From NCBI GenBank assembly GCA_030620375.1, contig JAUXEW010000015.1, positions 1 through 21,644 of the forward strand: a stretch of 21,644 bases of DNA, written 5' to 3'. The notes under the pieces are model-generated. The model ran no database searches, was not told the origin of the DNA, and saw only the letters and a program-made list of their open reading frames with translations. Positions within the stretch are counted from its first letter, which is position 1; each line of letters starts with the position of its first letter. Below, in pieces: positions 14,695-21,511 of the stretch. Source of the stretch: Desulfobacteraceae bacterium. Its GTDB lineage: Bacteria > Desulfobacterota > Desulfobacteria > Desulfobacterales > UBA5616. A program made the position numbers and the translations under genes.

Positions 14695-14805
14695 TTTAAA
14701 GCCTCCCCGCAGCAAGCTACGGGGAATGTGCTCGCATTGCTTGTTCAAAAGAGCGAAAACGAAGCTCCGGGCCAAAAGATGCCGTTTATGGATGGGCACT
14801 AGTTA
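14695..14805 (-). repeat. Hairpin repeat copy 3, composite with the palindrome end
   Basis: On the minus strand the hairpin core (14695-14745) is the same as copies 1 and 2. It is preceded by a spacer containing CTTCGTTTTCGCTCTTTTG and, at 14782-14805, by TAACTAGTGCCCATCCATAA, the left end of the palindromic element at 4178. The two repeats therefore belong together in at least this copy. The repeat end contains the TAA stop codon of the adjacent 757-residue gene. It fills nearly the whole gap between the LysM gene and that gene. Confidence 0.75.
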
Positions 14806-17076
14806 GTATTCCTGCCGTCGACTCATCTCTTTTCGGGATTTGCCCGCCCACTCCATTATCCGCTGGATGTTCTCCACATAAACGGAAGATTTGCTAAAAC
14901 TTAAAAACTGCTCTTGTTTCGCCATGATATCCTCAATAAGCGGTATGTCATTTGAAATCCCGTTTCGTCCCAGCCCGCGAATGATCACCTTGAGGAGTTG
15001 CAGGAGGCTCGAAATATTCTGCCGGCTTTTCGGCAACCGGTAAACATCCGAATCCGGATTCCCGTAATCTTTTATGGCGCTGCGGATCACTGAAACAGCG
15101 GTAACCCCGCCGATAAGAGATAAGAAAATATAGATTTCCCTTTCCAGTGAAAATAAATATCGAATCGGCATTTGTTCTTGCACATCCGTTTCCGAACCGA
15201 GTCCGGCAACCAGGTTTTTATGGATAGTTCTGACTTTTTCAAAAAATTTTTCCCGATTCCGGGTAATGATGTCTATGGCAAATGCAACATTATCCCTGGC
15301 CAATCCGTCTTTAACCAATAACACCTCTTCCGGCGTAATCTCGATATCTAAGTTTAATTCCTTATTATACTTTCTCAGCAACAAATTCGAAAGCATAATT
15401 GAGTTCCGATCTGAAAAACTGACCGATTTAGAGTTCTGAAAAAAATCATCCAGAAGGATGCTCATGGCTTTTTGGGGCTGCTGCAACCGAGAGATCAGCA
15501 ATTGCAATGAATTTAGAAAAGCCACACGATCGTTTCGACTCACCGTTTCTTTGAGATAATGCAGTAAAAATTCAAAAACCTTTTTTTCATATCGGGCAAA
15601 CTCCGGAATATTTTGTTCAAAGGCCGCTCTTCGAAAACGCCCTTCAGCGTCAAAACAGTCCTTAAGCAGTCTGATAAGATTTCTTGCAGCCTGGATGGTA
15701 ATGTCAAAATCTTTTGATAGGGTTTCGTAGTCTTGCGTGGTAAAATCGATTAACCCTTTTAGCATGGACTTCATTTTTTTCTTTGTCTGGGATCGAGCCT
15801 TAAAAAAACCGATCAGCTTAATCAGTCTTGAGTGGATTTTATCAGACAGGGTTTTCTCTTTTTCTCCGATTTTTGTTTTCAGCACTGTTCCATCAATGAA
15901 CAGGTCGTCAAACACATCGTCACTAACCACATCAAGACGCATCTCAATGTTTCCAATAACCTCTTGCTCAACCGCTTCGCTTTCGCTTCTCTCGTCAAGG
16001 GTTTTCAAAAAGTCAGAGGCCAAGTGGAGCCGCTCCCCAAGGTCCCGGGTATCTATGGTTTTAAAATCATCACCGTATACGCTATTCAACACCCGGGCCG
16101 CTTTTTGAGGCGATTCACCGAAGCGATCCATCACCAAACGATTAACCTGGATTCTTTCCCGGGTAATCTCCTTTTCATCCCTACCCTGCATCAACCACTG
16201 AACGTTGTTAACTTCTATAAGCGGTTGTATGAGCTTTCCTTTTAGATTCTTGATTTTAAAGAGTGCGGAAAAAACATTGACGAACTGGGTGGGTGCTATG
16301 TTATCGGCAGACCGTTGCATCCAATCATCTACTTTTTGAACCAGTGAATGCACGAATTCGGGTTTTAATCCATTTAGGCCGGCCAACATTGTGAGATTCA
16401 AATCAGATCGGTTCATTTCGTTGAACATTATCGGACAAAATTTTTGGGCGCCCTTGTAAAAAAATAAAATCGGAGAATTGGTTTTTCGTGCCGCCTCATA
16501 ACGAGACAAAATCTGAAGGCAGGCAAATAAATGTTCGGGATCATCTGAATTATCGACCGGGAGTCTGATATAGAGATTGTTGATACGATTATCGGAAAAC
16601 AGGTTAAACGCCTGGGTAATGCGACCTGAGAGATAAGCCATGTCAGGCCCTCTCCGTTTAACAATATTCTGAACCATATCAATATCAACAGCGATGTCCC
16701 CAAACATCACATGGTAATCTATTTTACCCGTAAGGGTGGACCGCTTGGGCACACCGCGATATCTTATAAGAACGGATCCGTCATGAATCGGCCGCTTGGA
16801 AATCTTGCTAAAAACCGAAAAAAGCTCGTTAAAGGTCCTATTTTCAGACAACGCACCCTCCAACAAGCGTCCATCCGATAGAAAGGAGCCGATCAGGTGA
16901 ACCATATCCACCAAGAGAATTCGCCATATATCGAGCTGTTCCTCTTCCCTATCCAAACTGTCACTCATCTGATCGGAAGTTCTGGGAACCAGCCGTGATC
17001 TCAAGTCTGTATCAATTCCGCCGAGTTCCCTGAAAAATCGCTCCGCTTCTTCATCGAGTATGATGTCATCTGGCAT
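14803..17076 (-). CDS. Large helical protein of unknown function
   Basis: I do not recognise this 757-residue protein. It starts MPDDIILDEEAERFFRELGG at the ATG at 17076; an in-frame TTG three codons upstream is less likely because it has no spaced ribosome site. There is no signal peptide and no convincing membrane segment. Most of it is predicted by eye to be amphipathic helices rich in Leu, Lys, Asp and Arg, as in HEAT/ARM-like or scaffold proteins, with a more strand-like section at about 105-235 (VLIRYRGVPKRSTLTGK, ILFFYKGAQKFCP). No nucleotide-binding or catalytic motif is evident. It stands alone between repeats on both sides; its stop codon lies within repeat copy 3. It is probably a conserved hypothetical of the Desulfobacterota, but I cannot verify this. 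Confidence 0.75.
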   Translation of the reverse strand: MPDDIILDEEAERFFRELGGIDTDLRSRLVPRTSDQMSDSLDREEEQLDIWRILLVDMVHLIGSFLSDGRLLEGALSENRTFNELFSVFSKISKRPIHDGSVLIRYRGVPKRSTLTGKIDYHVMFGDIAVDIDMVQNIVKRRGPDMAYLSGRITQAFNLFSDNRINNLYIRLPVDNSDDPEHLFACLQILSRYEAARKTNSPILFFYKGAQKFCPIMFNEMNRSDLNLTMLAGLNGLKPEFVHSLVQKVDDWMQRSADNIAPTQFVNVFSALFKIKNLKGKLIQPLIEVNNVQWLMQGRDEKEITRERIQVNRLVMDRFGESPQKAARVLNSVYGDDFKTIDTRDLGERLHLASDFLKTLDERSESEAVEQEVIGNIEMRLDVVSDDVFDDLFIDGTVLKTKIGEKEKTLSDKIHSRLIKLIGFFKARSQTKKKMKSMLKGLIDFTTQDYETLSKDFDITIQAARNLIRLLKDCFDAEGRFRRAAFEQNIPEFARYEKKVFEFLLHYLKETVSRNDRVAFLNSLQLLISRLQQPQKAMSILLDDFFQNSKSVSFSDRNSIMLSNLLLRKYNKELNLDIEITPEEVLLVKDGLARDNVAFAIDIITRNREKFFEKVRTIHKNLVAGLGSETDVQEQMPIRYLFSLEREIYIFLSLIGGVTAVSVIRSAIKDYGNPDSDVYRLPKSRQNISSLLQLLKVIIRGLGRNGISNDIPLIEDIMAKQEQFLSFSKSSVYVENIQRIMEWAGKSRKEMSRRQEY

Positions 17077-17124
17077 CTTATCCAACCGCCCATATAAAAA
17101 TTAATGTTTAAGATCTCAGTATAA

Positions 17125-17211
17125 GACCATTGCAAAACGCCCCTTTTTGCCCAATCCCGGCGTCAACACTTTTATCCCGGTGCATGACACCGGGTTTTTA
17201 GACAATTGTCT
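17125..17211. repeat. Repeat-like segment with GC-rich hairpin and AGACAATTGTCT palindrome
   Basis: CTTTTTGCCCAATCCCGGCG (17143-17162) matches 17 of 20 bases of the palindromic element at 4203-4222. It is followed by a hairpin, CCCGGTG (17176-17182) with CACCGGG (17188-17194), a T-run to 17199, and the 12-bp palindrome AGACAATTGTCT (17200-17211). The hairpin with T-run looks like a plus-strand terminator, but no plus-strand gene ends nearby, so it may be repeat debris. The rest of the 472-base gap (17077-17548) holds only the promoter at 17421. Confidence 0.45.
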
Positions 17212-17420
17212 CTATAATAACTTTTAGGACATTGTTCAATTAATTTTTCGCCACAGTGGGCTCAAAAATTATAGAGGAACCAGATAGGGTGAGCCGGTTT
17301 GCCTGCCGGATCTCTTTCTGCTTATTTCGAAAAGATGTAAGAAATCTAATCAACTTAACAGCTAATCGGCTTATTATCCTTAATCCACAATGTTTCGGAA
17401 ACCGCTCAATTGCTTTTTAT

Positions 17421-17449
17421 TTGACAACCATATTAGTATTCAATAAAAT
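17421..17449 (+). promoter_or_regulatory. Sigma-70-type promoter for the cupredoxin-like gene
   Basis: TTGACA (17421-17426) and TAAAAT (17444-17449) are separated by exactly 17 bases. It leaves a leader of about 90 bases before the ATG at 17549. Confidence 0.7.
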
Positions 17450-17548
17450 ATGAAGATCATTCGCAATCCCCCCATGCGGGACGGGATATCTTCCTCCGAT
17501 TTAAACTTTATACGAAAACCGCCCCAAGTTTAGTGTGGAGATGAAAAC

Positions 17549-17983
17549 ATGAAACGAGTAAAAACGACGGTCTTGGTAACAGCGATTCTATGTATAATCT
17601 ATGGCCTGTTCTCGGTCCTTCCCATGCTTTGCAAGGCCGAAGAGGGTAAAATTATTAAGGTCGAGGATGTCGGTGGCAGCGTCTCCGGCAACTTTGCAAT
17701 AAATCCGTCTGAATTGTCAATTGAAAAAGGTATGATCGTTATTTGGTTAAATACAATTAAAGATCAGGAAATCCATATTATATTTGAAGATGCCAAGCGT
17801 TTACAGACCGGAACCACAGATCCCATGGGATTTGTTCAGGATGCCAAGGGCTCTTTTTCGGCCAAATATATGCCATTTATCGCCACATCCAGCCTTCGAT
17901 TTGTTAAATCCGGTACTTATCGATATTTCGTAAAATCACAGAATGGTAAGATTTCCGCCGCCGGTAAAATTATCGTCCTTTAA
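17549..17983 (+). CDS. Exported cupredoxin-like protein without a type 1 copper site
   Basis: This 144-residue protein has a signal peptide (hydrophobic residues 7-28, cleavage near Ala31) and then a small beta-barrel domain. The order of strands resembles plastocyanin-like cupredoxins: FAINPSELSIEKGMIVIWLN, a histidine at 76 (EIHIIF), and the closing SGTYRYFVKSQNGKISAAGKI. In copper-binding members the last motif carries Cys, His and Met; here the Cys position is Val128 and the His and Met are absent. Copper binding by the usual site is therefore unlikely, and it may be a structural or ligand-binding periplasmic protein. It has its own promoter and a GTGGAG ribosome site. It converges on the DVU0298-like gene. 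The fold is inferred from pattern only. Confidence 0.75.
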   Translation: MKRVKTTVLVTAILCIIYGLFSVLPMLCKAEEGKIIKVEDVGGSVSGNFAINPSELSIEKGMIVIWLNTIKDQEIHIIFEDAKRLQTGTTDPMGFVQDAKGSFSAKYMPFIATSSLRFVKSGTYRYFVKSQNGKISAAGKIIVL

Positions 17984-18069
17984 TGTTCCTGTTCGAAAAG
18001 ACGGTGACGCACTGAGGTCGCCAAGGTACCCGGCTCGCAAGGCGCGAGTGGGAAAAATATCATATGTGT

Positions 18070-18729
18070 TTAATTTAATGCGGCCTCGGCCAACCGGTTA
18101 ATTTTAAATTCTTTGATCCGCCCGTCAATATAAAGTTCTATCGGTGAATGATCATCCAGAAGCCGTTTCAATAATTCCTTATTAATGTTTGCTTTTAACG
18201 GACCGGCAGCCCAAGCGGCGAATCCACGCTTATGGGCATCAACCGATGACATAAACGGGTTCAGGTGCGCGGCGGTGGATTTTACTAAACCGGGCCGCGC
18301 ATGGCTAAGCCTGCCGACTCCCCATAGAACACCTCTTTGCAGCATTTCATGTTCCAGGTAGTTCTGGTCTTTAACGATATAGGACAGCAGTATGTTGTGA
18401 AATTCTTTAGCAATGGTTTCATTTTGGGCCATAATTTCTCCCATGGCCTCGGCAGATCCCCATCCGATACCACCGGACTCATCATTCAAATTCCACATTA
18501 GGCGGCGCATTACCACACGGGCCGACTCCAAATTTTGTTTGGCTAAATTATCGACCACCATACCCATGGTCGTAACCGCCCGCCATTTAAGCAGCTCATT
18601 TTGGCTGTAAAAAAAAGAAAACAGGGGATTGATTACCTGTCGACCGGGCATTTTTAATGTTTGGCGGATGTTTTGATCATATTCGGCTTGGAGGAGAAGT
18701 TCTCTGATTTTCTTCTTTAAATGCCGCAT
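18070..18729 (-). CDS. DVU0298-like HEAT-repeat protein
   Basis: This 219-residue helical protein resembles the conserved sulfate-reducer protein DVU0298. It has repeated helix pairs (NPLFSFFYSQNELLKWRAVT, VMRRLMWNLNDESGGIGWGS, RGVLWGVGRLSHARPGLV) of the HEAT type used for protein contacts. There is no signal peptide or metal motif. It is the last gene of the minus-strand redox cluster, starting 4 bases after the ferredoxin stop, with GGAAG as a ribosome site in the end of that gene. Coupling suggests it works with the ferredoxin, perhaps as a scaffold or assembly factor, which is inference. The name DVU0298 is recalled from the family, not checked. Confidence 0.78.
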   Translation of the reverse strand: MRHLKKKIRELLLQAEYDQNIRQTLKMPGRQVINPLFSFFYSQNELLKWRAVTTMGMVVDNLAKQNLESARVVMRRLMWNLNDESGGIGWGSAEAMGEIMAQNETIAKEFHNILLSYIVKDQNYLEHEMLQRGVLWGVGRLSHARPGLVKSTAAHLNPFMSSVDAHKRGFAAWAAGPLKANINKELLKRLLDDHSPIELYIDGRIKEFKINRLAEAALN

Positions 18730-18733
18730 ACTG

Positions 18734-18922
18734 TTATTCTTCCCAGTAGATACAGTCTGCCGGACAATTCTTTATGGCGTCATCCACATCTGATTCCGGG
18801 TAATTGTCTAGTTGCGCCACCTCTATAAAGTCGGCGTCATTTAACCTGAAAACCGACGGACAAACCGCTGTACAAACTTCACAACTAATGCAATCACTGA
18901 GCTCAATGACCGGCATTTTCAT
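18734..18922 (-). CDS. Single-cluster [4Fe-4S] ferredoxin
   Basis: This 62-residue ferredoxin has the motif DCISCEVCTAVCPSVF, with cysteines at 11, 14 and 17, and a fourth cluster ligand at Cys52 (IKNCPADC). The pattern is that of the Desulfovibrio-type ferredoxins carrying one [4Fe-4S] cluster. Cys21 matches the extra cysteine of Desulfovibrio gigas ferredoxin, which can form a disulfide; its usual partner is absent, but Cys56 may substitute. It is a soluble low-potential one-electron carrier. GGTGGA lies about 9 bases before the ATG. It is 51 bases after the rubredoxin gene and 4 bases before the HEAT gene, so the three genes probably form one transcript. Confidence 0.93.
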   Translation of the reverse strand: MKMPVIELSDCISCEVCTAVCPSVFRLNDADFIEVAQLDNYPESDVDDAIKNCPADCIYWEE

Positions 18923-18973
18923 CTTTGCAATCCACCAATGGCTTTGAAAAAGAGCCCGTCATTCCTCAACGGC

Positions 18974-19135
18974 TTACTCCTCTATTTCAAAATCTTCCTT
19001 TGAAGCACCGCACACCGGACAAACCCAATCATCAGGCAAATCTACAAAAGCGGTTCCGATTTCAATACCGTTTTCCGGATCCCCTTCCTCAGGGTCGTAA
19101 ACATAACCGCAAATTGAGCAAACATATTTATCCAT
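18974..19135 (-). CDS. Rubredoxin
   Basis: This 53-residue protein is a standard rubredoxin: MDKYVCSICGYVYDPEEGDP near the N-terminus and WVCPVCGASKEDF near the C-terminus. Cysteines 6, 9, 39 and 42 bind a single iron, and Tyr4, Tyr11 and Trp37 of the aromatic core are conserved. It carries one electron at moderate potential and in anaerobes often serves rubredoxin:oxygen oxidoreductase, rubrerythrin or superoxide reductase. GGAGGTGACTC gives a very strong ribosome site before the ATG. It follows the rubredoxin-reductase-like flavoprotein gene after 104 bases, in which TATACT could be a -10 and a weak CCCG/CGGG hairpin is present, so it may have its own promoter as well as read-through. It is too short for many gene finders. 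Confidence 0.96.
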   Translation of the reverse strand: MDKYVCSICGYVYDPEEGDPENGIEIGTAFVDLPDDWVCPVCGASKEDFEIEE

Positions 19136-19239
19136 GAGTCACCTCCAAATTCAAATTAAGTTAAAGTATAGAGCAAAGGGTAAACCCGATTAAAGCGGGC
19201 CGACATCTTCCTTGTATCTGCGGCAAACTTGAAAATCGC

Positions 19240-20436
19240 TCAGATTAGGTTAAAGTCAAATCCTTTAGCCAAAATATCATCTTTTATCGGTGATACATCT
19301 TTTTGTTCCGACATCGCTTTGACAACTTTATTAAAGCCGGTAGTATCTCCCAACATGATACAGCCGACAATCTTATTTTCTTCAAAAATAATCTTCTTAT
19401 ACAGCTTTTCTTCCTTTACTACTCTGGATTCCATTTGATGATCCACATCAATATTACCGGCAGATGCCAGATCAACGCCTACTACTTTTAACTTGTTGGA
19501 CATGGTAGTCCCGGCATACAGTGTGGATCGGCCTGTCATATTGACCCCGGCTACCTCCCCTTGCTCTGCAGCTGCAGGCCAAATACCGTACGGTGCCCCT
19601 TTAAATTCGGCTACATCTCCGGCTGCAAAAATATCCAGCTGGTTTGTTTTCAAATTGTTATCTACTTTAATACCCTTGTCTACATCAAGTCCCAAAAGTT
19701 CGGCCAGTTCCATATTGGGACGCACACCCGCCGATATAATAACCATCTGGCCGGGCAATAAGTCTCCGTCCTCCAGCAGAACGCCTTCAACGTGTGTGTT
19801 TCCGATAATTTCCTGGGTCCTGGCATCCAACCTGAAAGAAAACCCCATCTTCTCCATAATGTTTTGGAGTTCTTTCGCACCGTCCACATCCAATTGCCGG
19901 GGCAAAAGTCTTGGGAAAAATTCCACCACCGTAACTGTCTTCCCTATTTTTCGTAAGGCATTCCCAGATTCAAGTCCCAGCAGTCCGCCACCGATCAGAA
20001 CAACTTCTTGAACGTTTTGAGTATAGGCCAATATATCACGGGCGTCTTTGACGTTTCGAAGCGTAAAGGCACCTTTTCTTTCTAACCCTTTGATGGGCGG
20101 TAAAAATGAATGGCTCCCGGCTGCGATCAAAAGAACATCATATGAAAATTTTTGATCATTATCCGCAATCAGAACCTTGTCTTTCGCATCTGCCCCTATA
20201 ATCCGAGTGTTTAGTTTAAGGTCAATCCGCAGGTTAGTGTACCAGTTTTCCTTTTTAATGACCAATCGTTCTTCCGAAATTTCATTTGCAATATACTCCG
20301 GCAACCGGATTCTAGAATAAAACGGAAAATCTTCATCTGTTATTATGATAATATTGCCGTTATCATCAAGTTTGCGAATATGTTCCGCCGCTGTGGTGCC
20401 GGCAACACCGTTTCCAACAATAAGATAATCTGTCAT
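19240..20436 (-). CDS. FAD-dependent NAD(P)H oxidoreductase, NADH:rubredoxin oxidoreductase-like
   Basis: This 398-residue pyridine-nucleotide-disulfide-oxidoreductase-fold protein has an N-terminal FAD motif (IVGNGVAGTTAAEHIR, residues 6-21), an NAD-binding motif (VVLIGGGLLGLESG, about 145-158) and the second FAD motif IFAAGDVAEF near 270. No redox-active CxxC is present, so it belongs to the class that passes electrons to an external acceptor. NROR of Clostridium acetobutylicum and the nitrite-reductase NirB N-domain are close relatives. The rubredoxin gene immediately downstream makes rubredoxin the most probable acceptor. The gene begins 2 bases after the stop of the flavodoxin-ArsC fusion, hence the same operon. 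The cofactor choice (NADH or NADPH) is not readable from sequence. Confidence 0.9.
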   Translation of the reverse strand: MTDYLIVGNGVAGTTAAEHIRKLDDNGNIIIITDEDFPFYSRIRLPEYIANEISEERLVIKKENWYTNLRIDLKLNTRIIGADAKDKVLIADNDQKFSYDVLLIAAGSHSFLPPIKGLERKGAFTLRNVKDARDILAYTQNVQEVVLIGGGLLGLESGNALRKIGKTVTVVEFFPRLLPRQLDVDGAKELQNIMEKMGFSFRLDARTQEIIGNTHVEGVLLEDGDLLPGQMVIISAGVRPNMELAELLGLDVDKGIKVDNNLKTNQLDIFAAGDVAEFKGAPYGIWPAAAEQGEVAGVNMTGRSTLYAGTTMSNKLKVVGVDLASAGNIDVDHQMESRVVKEEKLYKKIIFEENKIVGCIMLGDTTGFNKVVKAMSEQKDVSPIKDDILAKGFDFNLI

Positions 20437-20438
20437 GG

Positions 20439-21410
20439 TTATGATACCTCGCTGATAAGATCAATTACTCTTTTTTCAGTTTCATCCCTGACCTTGCGCA
20501 TGAAATCCGGTGACTTTTCGGAAGGATCGGGTAAATCCCAGTCAATCATTTTTGCGCCCGGTACAAACGGACAGTTTTCTTTACATCCCATGGTGACAAT
20601 CATATCCGGCTTTGTTTCCGATATTGTCGCTTCCAGTGCTTTTGGAATGCGAAACGCCATGTCGATTCCGTTTTCCTGCATCACCTCAGCCATTGTGGGG
20701 TTCACTCTATTAATGGGTTCACTCCCGGCACTATATGATTCTATTTTATCACCTGCCAATTGTTGGGCAAAAGCACTCGCCATCTGACTGCGGCAGGCAT
20801 TCTCACGACAGACAAATAAAATCTTCTTTCGGTTAATAAGCGGCGCCATAAGTTTCTCCACTTTTCTTTTAACATCATCCAATACCGTGGGATGGTTTTC
20901 CATGTCACCGGATTTTTCAATCTGCCGATAGGTCAGGCTGCCATCGAAGCCGGCACCAACAGCATCAAAAAAATACTTTATCGTCAAATTGACGCTTTCA
21001 AATAGTTTTTTTCCTTTTGTCGCACCCAGGGATAGGAAAAACCCACGCCGCCACTTCCGATTGGGATCCGTTAGATTAAGTCTGTATTTCCTTGCCCATA
21101 GCGTTTGACTCCTGTCAATCAGTGCCTTTAATTGCGCGGTAGTACTGTAAAAAAAAATGGGAGTTGCTGCCACGATAACGTCCGCTTGGCGTAACAGCGG
21201 GTAAATCTCGGTTTCCATATCATCATGAATGGGGCAAAATCCCTTTTTCTCACAAACCATATATTCTTTACACGAAACAATGTTCTTTTTATCCACCTGC
21301 ACCACATGGGTGTTGGCGCCTAATCTTTCTGCTTCTTTCATGAAGGTGGTCAATAAAAAGTTCGTATTGCCCTTTGCTCTGGGACTACCCTGTAATCCAA
21401 GTACCAGCAT
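20439..21410 (-). CDS. Fusion of flavodoxin-like NAD(P)H reductase and ArsC-type arsenate reductase
   Basis: This 323-residue protein has two domains. Residues 1-180 form a flavodoxin-like FMN-binding domain of the NADPH-dependent FMN reductase type, starting MLVLGLQGSPRAKGNTNFLL with the phosphate-binding loop and ATPIFFYSTTAQLKALIDR further on. Residues 195-323 match the low-molecular-weight phosphatase family of arsenate reductases: the loop CRENACRS at 201-208 gives the nucleophile Cys201 and Arg207, and VTMGCKENCP carries Cys276 and Cys280, which match the second and third cysteines of thioredoxin-coupled ArsC, followed by WDLPDP. The ATG at 21410 is chosen because AAAAGGAG lies 9 bases before it. 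Fusing a flavin reductase to ArsC could bring reducing power directly to the arsenate site (inference). The gene leads the redox operon. Confidence 0.88.
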   Translation of the reverse strand: MLVLGLQGSPRAKGNTNFLLTTFMKEAERLGANTHVVQVDKKNIVSCKEYMVCEKKGFCPIHDDMETEIYPLLRQADVIVAATPIFFYSTTAQLKALIDRSQTLWARKYRLNLTDPNRKWRRGFFLSLGATKGKKLFESVNLTIKYFFDAVGAGFDGSLTYRQIEKSGDMENHPTVLDDVKRKVEKLMAPLINRKKILFVCRENACRSQMASAFAQQLAGDKIESYSAGSEPINRVNPTMAEVMQENGIDMAFRIPKALEATISETKPDMIVTMGCKENCPFVPGAKMIDWDLPDPSEKSPDFMRKVRDETEKRVIDLISEVS

Positions 21411-21427
21411 GCGACACAACTCCTTTT

Positions 21428-21474
21428 CCGGATGGACATTATGGGGTGACCGAACGAAAACTAGATCATTTTTT
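21428..21474. repeat. Dispersed repeat tail, copy B
   Basis: GGATGGACA (21430-21438) is followed by a tail containing CCGAACGAAAACTAGATCAT (21450-21469), which matches 4384-4410 at 23 of 27 positions over 21448-21474. It abuts the ribosome site of the flavodoxin-ArsC gene. It appears to be the same family as copy A with a shorter spacer. Confidence 0.55.
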
Positions 21475-21511
21475 TAAGTTCAAGGCGGGCGAAAATCTTA
21501 ACCGACAGGCA

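Noticed and set aside
17256..17453. Plus-strand open frame of 65 codons before the cupredoxin-like gene
   Set aside because: It overlaps the promoter at 17421-17449, has no ribosome site, and shows no recognisable protein pattern.
17984..18069. Hairpin CTCGC/GCGAG between the convergent cupredoxin-like and HEAT genes
   Set aside because: The stem is only 5 bp with no T-run, so it is not reported as a terminator.
19136..19239. Possible terminator between the rubredoxin-reductase-like gene and rubredoxin
   Set aside because: The only stem is a 4-bp CCCG/CGGG pair with a short T-run, too weak to call; the genes may still be co-transcribed.
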